From assembly GCA_052389435.1 (NCBI GenBank), contig JBQTIB010000089.1, positions 1 to 16,111 of the forward strand: a stretch of DNA of 16,111 nt. The letters are read 5' to 3'. Source of the DNA: JBQTKD01 sp052389435. GTDB taxonomy: Bacteria > Actinomycetota > Actinomycetes > Sporichthyales > Sporichthyaceae. Position 1 is the first letter of the stretch. Every line of letters begins with the position of its first letter. A program made the translations under genes and the position numbers. Of this stretch, positions 10,565-16,111 are shown piece after piece. A model generated the notes under the pieces. It saw only the letters and a program-made list of their open reading frames with translations. It ran no database searches and was not told where the DNA came from.

Positions 10565-11941
10565 ATGCACGCGCTGTCGAGCATCGTGCGGGCCTACGAC
10601 GTCCGGGGACTCGTCCCCGAGGAACTCGACGAGGCCACGGCCTTCGCCCTCGGTGCCGCCTTCGCCGAGTTCTGCGGGGAACCCGAGATCGTGGTGGGTC
10701 GCGACATGCGTCCGTCCTCGCCCGCGTTGGCCGCGGCCTTCGCCGCAGGCGCCGCCTCCGCCGGGGTGGACGTCGTCGACGTAGGCCTGACGTGCACCGA
10801 CGCGGTCTACTGGGCCAGCGGCGCGTGGGACCGCCCGGGCGCGATGTTCACCGCCTCGCACAATCCGGCCCAGTACAACGGCATCAAGCTGTGCCGTCCC
10901 GGCGCAAAGCCCGTCGGCGCGGAGACCGGCCTGGCCGACATCTCCGTGCTCGCCGCCGAGATTCTCGAAGGCCGCGCGCCGGCCGCCGGTCGAACGGGCC
11001 GGATCCGCGTGCAGGACGTGCTTCCGGCCTACGCCACGCACCTGCGGACGCTCGTGGACCTGTCCACCGCGCGGCCGCTCAAGGTCGTCGTCGACGCCGG
11101 CAACGGCATGGCCGGACACGTCGTTCCGACGGTGTTCGCGGGGCTGCCGCTCGCGCTGATCCCGCTGTACTTCGAGCTCGACGGGACCTTCCCGAACCAC
11201 GAGCCGAACCCGATCGAGCCGGAGAACCTGCGCGACCTCGCGGCGGCCGTGGTGGCCAACGAGGCCGACCTCGGGTTGGCCTTCGACGGCGACGCCGACC
11301 GGTGCTTCGTCGTCGACGAACTCGGCAACCCGATCTCGCCCTCGGCGGTCTCCGCGCTGATCGGCGTCCGGGAACTCGGCCGCGAGCCAGGCGCCGCGGT
11401 CGTCTACAACCTGATCGCCTCCCGCGCGTTCCCGGAGATCGTCGCCGAGCACGGCGGCCGTCCCGTGCGAACCCGCGTCGGGCACTCCTACATCAAGGCC
11501 GTGATGGCCGAGTACAACGCCGTGTTCGGCGGGGAGCACTCGGGCCACTACTACTTCCGCGACTTCTGGTTCGCCGACTCCGGCATGCTCGCCGCGCTGC
11601 ACATGCTCGCCGCGCTCGGCGGGACTCCCGTGGGCACCGGCTGCTCGGACCTGATGGCCGGCTACGAGCGGTACACGGCCTCCGGCGAGCTCAACTCCTC
11701 GGTGGCCGACCCGGTCGCGACCCTCGCCGCCCTGCGCGCACACTGGGGCGCGGTGCCGAGCACCGTGCTCGACGACCTCGACGGACTGACCGTGAACCTG
11801 GCCGACGGCTCGTGGTTCAACGTGCGTCCGTCGAACACCGAGCCGAAACTGCGCCTGAACGTCGAAGCCGCCGACGGCCCGGCGATGGCGGCCCTGCGCG
11901 ACGTGGTGCTCGGGCAGATCCGTGGAGGAGTGCAGACATGA
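10565..11941 (+). CDS. manB: Phosphomannomutase/phosphoglucomutase (ManB)
   Basis: A 458-residue cytoplasmic alpha-D-phosphohexomutase that interconverts mannose-6-P and mannose-1-P (possibly also glucose phosphates). This supplies GDP-mannose for envelope mannosylation. All four family loops are intact: TASHNP at 96-101 with the phosphoserine S98, the metal loop DGDADR at 241-246, the sugar-binding GEHSGH at 323-328 and the phosphate-binding RPSNTEP at 421-427. Length is normal for the family. The ATG at 10565 directly precedes the conserved AYDVRG; the frame is open upstream to 10385, but those residues are repeat-like. It is the first gene of a tightly packed operon, with ATGA overlap to the Trm112-like gene. 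The structured region upstream may contain its promoter or leader. Confidence 0.96.
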   Translation: MHALSSIVRAYDVRGLVPEELDEATAFALGAAFAEFCGEPEIVVGRDMRPSSPALAAAFAAGAASAGVDVVDVGLTCTDAVYWASGAWDRPGAMFTASHNPAQYNGIKLCRPGAKPVGAETGLADISVLAAEILEGRAPAAGRTGRIRVQDVLPAYATHLRTLVDLSTARPLKVVVDAGNGMAGHVVPTVFAGLPLALIPLYFELDGTFPNHEPNPIEPENLRDLAAAVVANEADLGLAFDGDADRCFVVDELGNPISPSAVSALIGVRELGREPGAAVVYNLIASRAFPEIVAEHGGRPVRTRVGHSYIKAVMAEYNAVFGGEHSGHYYFRDFWFADSGMLAALHMLAALGGTPVGTGCSDLMAGYERYTASGELNSSVADPVATLAALRAHWGAVPSTVLDDLDGLTVNLADGSWFNVRPSNTEPKLRLNVEAADGPAMAALRDVVLGQIRGGVQT

Positions 11942-12114
11942 TCGACGAGGCGCTGCTGGCGGTGCTGGCCTGTCCGAAGTGCCGCGAACCCCTCGGGCTC
12001 GCGGGCGCGGAACTGCTGTGCACGGGTGCCTCGTGCGCGCTGGCCTACCCGGTGCGCGACGGCATCCCGGTCCTGCTGGTCGACGAGGCCCGTCCAACCC
12101 GCACCGCGGGCTGA
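11938..12114 (+). CDS. Trm112 family zinc-ribbon protein
   Basis: A 58-residue protein with the Trm112/YcaR pattern: LLAVLACPKC at 6-15, a second cysteine pair at C28 and C33, and AYPVRDGIPVLL at 36-47. C12, C15, C28 and C33 probably bind zinc. Eukaryotic Trm112 activates methyltransferases; the role of bacterial members is largely undefined, and this one may act as a small partner protein. GGAGGAG at 11924-11930 lies 7 nt before the ATG. The start overlaps the manB stop (ATGA) and the stop is 1 nt from the next GTG. The coupling with sugar-phosphate genes is conserved in actinobacteria, but its reason is unknown. Confidence 0.92.
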   Translation: MIDEALLAVLACPKCREPLGLAGAELLCTGASCALAYPVRDGIPVLLVDEARPTRTAG

Positions 12115-12115
12115 C

Positions 12116-13216
12116 GTGATCGACCTCGACGACGCGAGGGCGATCGCCGCCGGGGACCCGGCCGACATGCTCGGCGCGGTGACCAGCGGCGGCACCCAAC
12201 TGCGCGAGGGCGTGGCCGCGGCCGCGGACGGACCGCTGCCCGCCGTCCCGTCGGGCGGGTTTCGATCGCTGACCGTCGTCGGCATGGGCGGGTCCGCCGC
12301 CGCTGCGGACGTGCTCGCCACCGTGGTCGCCGCGCGCGGCGCCCTTCCCGTGTCCGTGCTCCGCGGCTACGAACTGCCCGGCTGGATCGGCCCTGCGGAC
12401 CTGGTCGTCGCCGTCTCCTGCACCGGCGCCACCACCGAGACGCTCTCCGCCGTCGCCGACGGCGCCCGGCGCGGCGCCGTGCTCGTGGGCGTCGGGGCCG
12501 ACGGCTCGCCGTTGGCGGCGGCCTTCGGGGAGTTCGGTGGACCGTGGCACGGCGTCGACGCCGCGGGCCGCCAGCCGCGCTCGTGCCTGTGGTCGCTGGC
12601 GGCGCCGCTGCTGGTCCTCGCCGACGCGCTCGGCCTGGCCGACGTCGACGCCTGGGCGATCGCCGAGGCCGCCGACGTGCTCGACGAGGTCGCGGCCCGC
12701 TGCGCCGCGCCCGTGCCGAGCAGCGCCAACGAGGGCAAGGCCCTCGCCCTGCAACTGGCCGGCGCCCTGCCCATGGTGTGGGGCTTTTCCGCCCCCGCCG
12801 CCGCGGCCGCCACCCGGTTCGGCGGTCAACTGGCCGAGAACGCCAAGGTGCCCGCCGTCGTCGGGCTGGGCTCGGAGCCGCACCACAACCAGGTCGTCGC
12901 CTTCGACGGCCCGCTCGCCGGCGCCGGCGTCGGCGGGGTCGCGCTGCGTCCGGTGCTGCTGCGGGACAGCGTGGAGGCGCCCTGGATGGGACGTCGGGCG
13001 CGGGAGACCGGCCGGTTGGCCGCGGAGGCGGGGCTTGCGACGATCGAGGTCGCCGCACGCGGGGAACACCCCCTCGTGCGACTGGCGAGCCTGACCGGGC
13101 TGTTGGACTTCGCCAGCGTGTACCTGGCCGTGCGGGCGGGAATCGACCCGACGCCGGTGGGACCGATCGTGACCTTGAAGGACCGCATGTCTCGGGCCGA
13201 GGGGAAGTTCGCATGA
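12116..13216 (+). CDS. SIS-domain phosphoglucose/phosphomannose isomerase-like protein (Rv3256c/TobH type)
   Basis: 366 residues with two SIS domains, similar to bifunctional phosphoglucose/phosphomannose isomerases. Domain one carries GMGGSA at 56-61 and the phosphate loop SCTGATTET at 101-109. Domain two carries QLAENAK (238-244, candidate catalytic E241), EPHHNQ (254-259, candidate catalytic His) and a C-terminal TLKDRMSR with K355. The key residues look intact, so isomerisation of fructose-6-P with glucose-6-P or mannose-6-P is possible, though mycobacterial members are often annotated without activity. The GTG at 12116 is 1 nt after the Trm112-like stop, with no strong Shine-Dalgarno, so translation is probably coupled. 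Its stop overlaps the next ATG. Beside manB it could provide mannose-6-P, which matters because manA is absent from the window. Confidence 0.88.
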   Translation: MIDLDDARAIAAGDPADMLGAVTSGGTQLREGVAAAADGPLPAVPSGGFRSLTVVGMGGSAAAADVLATVVAARGALPVSVLRGYELPGWIGPADLVVAVSCTGATTETLSAVADGARRGAVLVGVGADGSPLAAAFGEFGGPWHGVDAAGRQPRSCLWSLAAPLLVLADALGLADVDAWAIAEAADVLDEVAARCAAPVPSSANEGKALALQLAGALPMVWGFSAPAAAAATRFGGQLAENAKVPAVVGLGSEPHHNQVVAFDGPLAGAGVGGVALRPVLLRDSVEAPWMGRRARETGRLAAEAGLATIEVAARGEHPLVRLASLTGLLDFASVYLAVRAGIDPTPVGPIVTLKDRMSRAEGKFA

Positions 13217-14136
13217 GTGCAGGTGGCGGAACCAAGGCCGTGGTCGCGGCGCTGCTGGCCAACACCGGCATCGCAATCACCAAGTTCATCGCGTTTCTGC
13301 TCACCCGGTCCTCGTCGATGCTCGCCGAGTCGATCCACTCGCTGGCGGATGCGGGCAACCAGGTCCTGCTGCTGTTCGGCGGCAAACGGGCGCAGCGCGC
13401 CGCGACGCCCCTGCACCCGTTCGGCTACGGCCGGGAGCGCTACGTGTACGCGTTCCTGGTGTCGATCGTGCTGTTCACCGTCGGCGGCGGTTTCGCCCTC
13501 TACGAGGGCATCCACAAAATCCAGGACCCGCACGCGATCGACTCCTGGCACTGGGTGCCGGTCGTGGTGCTGGTGGCCGCGATCGTCATGGAGACGTTCT
13601 CCTTCCGCACGGCGATCGTCGAGTCCAACCACGTGCGCGGGGATGCGTCCTGGGTGGAGTTCGTCCGCCGGGCGAAGTCCCCGGAACTGCCCGTCATCCT
13701 GCTCGAAGACCTCGGGGCGCTCGTCGGCCTGGTGCTCGCCCTGATCGGGGTGAGCCTGACGCTGATCACCGAGGACGGGGTCTGGGACGGCATCGGGTCG
13801 TGCAGCATCGGCGTCCTGCTGATCGTGATCGCCGTGATCCTGGCGATCGAGACCAAGAGCCTGCTGCTCGGCGAAGGCGCCTCGCCCGAGGCCGTCGCCC
13901 GGATCGCCGCGGCACTCGAGGCCGAGCCGTCGGTGCAGCGCGTCATCCACATGAAGACCGTTCACCTCGGCCCGGAGGAACTGCTCGTCGCCGCCAAGAT
14001 CGCGGTGCGCGGAGAGGACACCGCGGCCTCGGTGGCGGCCGCGATCAACTCCGCGGAAGACCGCATCCGGGCCGCCGAGCCCACCGCCCGAGTGATCTAC
14101 CTCGAGCCCGACGTGGATCTTGCTCCACAAGGCTGA
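13213..14136 (+). CDS. Cation diffusion facilitator (CDF) family transporter
   Basis: 307 residues with a hydrophobic, six-span-like N-terminal two thirds and a cytoplasmic C-terminal domain (about 220-307). The second span carries AESIHSLAD (38-46), with the HxxxD metal site at H42 and D46. In the fifth span the usual HxxxD is replaced by LLEDLGALVG (163-172), with E165 and D166. This pattern resembles the SLC30A9/ZnT9-like branch, so metal choice cannot be assumed to be zinc. A charged loop with FRTAIVESN and RRAKSPELP separates the two halves. GAGGGGA at 13199-13205 is 7 nt before the ATG. The gene overlaps the isomerase stop (ATGA) and is the last gene of the manB operon. Confidence 0.92.
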   Translation: MSAGGGTKAVVAALLANTGIAITKFIAFLLTRSSSMLAESIHSLADAGNQVLLLFGGKRAQRAATPLHPFGYGRERYVYAFLVSIVLFTVGGGFALYEGIHKIQDPHAIDSWHWVPVVVLVAAIVMETFSFRTAIVESNHVRGDASWVEFVRRAKSPELPVILLEDLGALVGLVLALIGVSLTLITEDGVWDGIGSCSIGVLLIVIAVILAIETKSLLLGEGASPEAVARIAAALEAEPSVQRVIHMKTVHLGPEELLVAAKIAVRGEDTAASVAAAINSAEDRIRAAEPTARVIYLEPDVDLAPQG

Positions 14137-14137
14137 G

Positions 14138-14152
14138 CATGCCGATGGCATG
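14138..14152 (+). terminator. Hairpin just after the CDF stop
   Basis: CATGCC at 14138-14143 pairs perfectly with GGCATG at 14147-14152 around a GAT loop. It begins 2 nt after the CDF stop codon and could end the manB operon transcript. A short A/T-rich stretch (AATTAAAG) follows about 8 nt later. Confidence 0.4.
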
Positions 14153-14229
14153 GATCGGGAATTAAAGCGTCACGGGTTTGTCGCGAAGCACCGATTGCGC
14201 CGTACGTGAGGGCCGGGCACCGGCGAAAC

Positions 14230-14235
14230 TAGGGT
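14230..14235 (+). promoter_or_regulatory. Candidate -10 element for the lipoprotein gene
   Basis: TAGGGT matches the TAGnnT type of actinobacterial -10 element. Transcription near 14242 would leave a leader of about 28 nt to the ATG at 14270. It covers the alternative GTG start at 14234 and so argues against that start. No clear -35 is seen. Confidence 0.4.
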
Positions 14236-14269
14236 GCCCACCCCTGCGACCCGAGGACTTGCGTCGACG

Positions 14270-15694
14270 ATGAGCCTGCCGACCCGTCGCCTCTTCCGTA
14301 GCGCCCAGGCCCTCGTGGCCGTGGCGGCGCTCAGCCTCCTCGCGGCCTGTGGTCAGGGAGCGGTCGCGGCCCCGCCGGCCAGCGAGCCGAGTGCCGCGCC
14401 CACGGCCGCGAGTCCGACGGCGAAGTACCCCGTCGAGCCGGGCGCGTATCCCGTCTACTTCAAGCACACCTGGGGCACCACCAAGATCGACAAGGAGCCC
14501 AAGCGGGTCGTCGCGCTCGGCTTCCGCGACCAGGAGGCGCTGACCACCATCGGCATCAAGCCGTTGACGATCCGCAACTACTTCGGCGCGGCCGCTCCGT
14601 GGACGAGTTCCCCGTGGCTGGCCGAGGACGTCAAGGCCGGGCCGTACCAGGTGGTCGTCTCCGACGTCCGGGACCCGAAGAACGGCCGGGTGTACCCGAG
14701 CGACGACGGCCCGATCCTGCGCACCGAGTTCCCGCAGGCGAGCAACACGCCGGTGTGGAAGGAGGTCTACGACCTCGAGGCGATCAAGGCGCTCAAGCCG
14801 GACGTCATCACCGCCCTGTACTCCGGGCTCACCCTCGAGGACTACCTCAAGCTCAAGGAGATCGCGCCGACCATCACCGGCGTCTCGGCCGACGGCCGCG
14901 ACTACTTCTCCTCCTGGCAGGAGGAGATGAACGCGGTGGGGGCGGTGTTCGGCCGACCCAGCGTCGCCTCCGACCTCATCCAGCAGACCCAGGACCGCTT
15001 CGGTTCCGTGGTCGACAAGAACCCCGAGTTCCGCGACGCGCAGATCGCCGTCGCCGCGCCCGGCCCGAACGGGCAGTTCCGCATCATCAACCCGTACGCG
15101 CCGCTCGCCCGGATTTTCACCTCGATGGGCATGGACTTCCCGCGGCAGATCGAGTCGGTGACCTCCCCGAGCGGCAAGGCCTTCCGCCGGGCGATCTACA
15201 ACGTCGACCTGTCCACCGGCGCGATGGGCTACCTCAACGGCGTCGACCTGCTGGTCTTCGTGGTGGGCACCGACGGCGTCGCCGCGATGGACCGGCTGAA
15301 GAAGACCGCCGCGTACCAGAACCTGACCGCGGTCAAGAAGGGTCGAGTGCTCGAACTCGGTCCTGGCCTGGCCGAGGCCGCGTACTACGCGAGCCCGCAG
15401 TCGATCCCGTGGCTGCTCGACCAGATCGTGCCGACGATGATCCCGATGCTGGCCGACAAGGCCGGCCGGGACCTGTCGGAGGCCGAGAAGGCCGCCGAGC
15501 GGGCGAAGAAGTCGGGCGATGTGAAGATCGACTACGACCCGACCGCCAAGCCGCGCCCCGAACCGACCGCCACGGCCACCCCGACCGCTCCGGCCCAGTC
15601 GAACCCGGGCATCGTCGCCCCGGCCGCCTCCCCGGCGTCCGGCGCGGGGACCGAAACGCCCGCAGCTGTGCAAACCAACACACCGGCGCCCTGA
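14270..15694 (+). CDS. FepB/FecB-type substrate-binding lipoprotein (iron-siderophore or cobalamin uptake)
   Basis: A 474-residue extracytoplasmic binding protein. A lipoprotein signal ends in the lipobox LAAC with C27 as the lipidated residue, then comes an alanine/proline-rich linker. The fold pattern of periplasmic binding proteins for chelated iron is visible in RVVALGFRDQEALTTIGIKP (79-98), LKPDVITALYSG and KKGRVLELGPGLAEA. The last 50 or so residues (from about 422) form a proline/threonine/alanine-rich tail that is unusual for the family and may cross the cell wall or be O-glycosylated. The ATG at 14270 has GAGGA at 14253-14257 (12 nt away) and gives an ideal signal peptide. GTG 14234 is less likely. 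No permease or ATPase gene is nearby, so it probably works with a transporter encoded elsewhere. The ligand is not determined. Confidence 0.9.
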   Translation: MSLPTRRLFRSAQALVAVAALSLLAACGQGAVAAPPASEPSAAPTAASPTAKYPVEPGAYPVYFKHTWGTTKIDKEPKRVVALGFRDQEALTTIGIKPLTIRNYFGAAAPWTSSPWLAEDVKAGPYQVVVSDVRDPKNGRVYPSDDGPILRTEFPQASNTPVWKEVYDLEAIKALKPDVITALYSGLTLEDYLKLKEIAPTITGVSADGRDYFSSWQEEMNAVGAVFGRPSVASDLIQQTQDRFGSVVDKNPEFRDAQIAVAAPGPNGQFRIINPYAPLARIFTSMGMDFPRQIESVTSPSGKAFRRAIYNVDLSTGAMGYLNGVDLLVFVVGTDGVAAMDRLKKTAAYQNLTAVKKGRVLELGPGLAEAAYYASPQSIPWLLDQIVPTMIPMLADKAGRDLSEAEKAAERAKKSGDVKIDYDPTAKPRPEPTATATPTAPAQSNPGIVAPAASPASGAGTETPAAVQTNTPAP

Positions 15695-15734
15695 CTTCCG
15701 AACCAGAAGCGGCATCCAGGCCCCGAGTCGGGTT

Positions 15735-15759
15735 GACTGTCCGGTAGCACTGGGCAGTC
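15735..15759 (+). terminator. Inverted repeat after the lipoprotein gene
   Basis: GACTGTCC at 15735-15742 pairs with GGGCAGTC at 15752-15759 (8 bp, one G-U) around a 9-nt loop. It starts 40 nt after the lipoprotein stop and about 93 nt before the sahH start. It may be a terminator or a regulatory element of sahH. No T tract follows. Confidence 0.35.
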
Positions 15760-15851
15760 CGCCCGCGATGAACGCACTGCGACCGAGTTTCAGGGGCGCG
15801 CCCGCCGGCGACCTGTGGAGCCGGCCAGACACCGCCGAGGAGCACGTACCG

Positions 15852-16111
<260 letters not shown>

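Noticed and set aside
10352..13276. Long minus-strand open frame opposite manB, Trm112-like and SIS genes
   Set aside because: No recognisable domain and a shadow-type composition. The plus strand has intact catalytic motifs throughout.
14234..14272. GTG 14234 as the lipoprotein start
   Set aside because: It would put 12 extra residues before the signal peptide and overlaps a TAGGGT -10 element. ATG 14270 gives a standard lipoprotein signal.
15695..15851. SAH- or SAM-responsive riboswitch before sahH
   Set aside because: I could not place the conserved core sequences of the known SAH or SAM-IV classes. Only a simple 8-bp hairpin and a short GCCGGC pair are visible. A covariance-model search would settle this.

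Overview
The window is high-GC actinobacterial chromosome. The order whiB, membrane glycosyltransferase, DUF5719 protein, zincin-like protein (opposite strand), DUF3499 protein, manB, Trm112-like protein, SIS-domain sugar isomerase, then sahH at the right edge is a conserved block seen around whiB/whiB2 in Streptomyces and mycobacteria. The species cannot be fixed from the sequence.

Left part (1-4079). A tandem array with a 50-bp period touches the left edge. Beside it, on the minus strand, is a 1097-residue protein with two zinc ribbons, a class III cyclase-like domain, an AAA-type ATPase and a long helical C-terminus. Its cyclase domain appears to have lost catalytic residues. A 590-bp divergent intergenic region separates it from whiB and holds a candidate whiB promoter.

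Middle part (4080-10564). whiB encodes an 86-residue Fe-S regulator. It is followed by a large GT2 glycosyltransferase with a membrane domain and by a DUF5719 membrane-anchored protein. Their junction is unusual. The glycosyltransferase frame has no stop codon before 9417, a long palindrome covers the junction, and the start of the DUF5719 gene lies inside the palindrome. A convergent zincin-like gene and a divergent DUF3499 gene follow. Both may have leaderless promoters, and a 19-codon upstream ORF overlaps the DUF3499 start. A structured intergenic stretch with several hairpins repeats 16 nt found at the glycosyltransferase/DUF5719 junction.

Right part (10565-16111). manB, a Trm112-like gene, a phosphoglucose/phosphomannose isomerase-like SIS gene and a cation diffusion facilitator form a tightly packed operon with ATGA overlaps or a 1-nt gap. 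The isomerase and ManB could together turn fructose-6-P into mannose-1-P for mannosylated envelope glycans, and no manA is visible. A lipoprotein of the siderophore/cobalamin-binding family follows without permease or ATPase genes, and then the 5' part of S-adenosylhomocysteinase.

No tRNA, rRNA, CRISPR array, insertion sequence or recognisable riboswitch was found. The points most worth checking are the glycosyltransferase/DUF5719 junction, the cyclase lesion and the DUF3499 upstream ORF.
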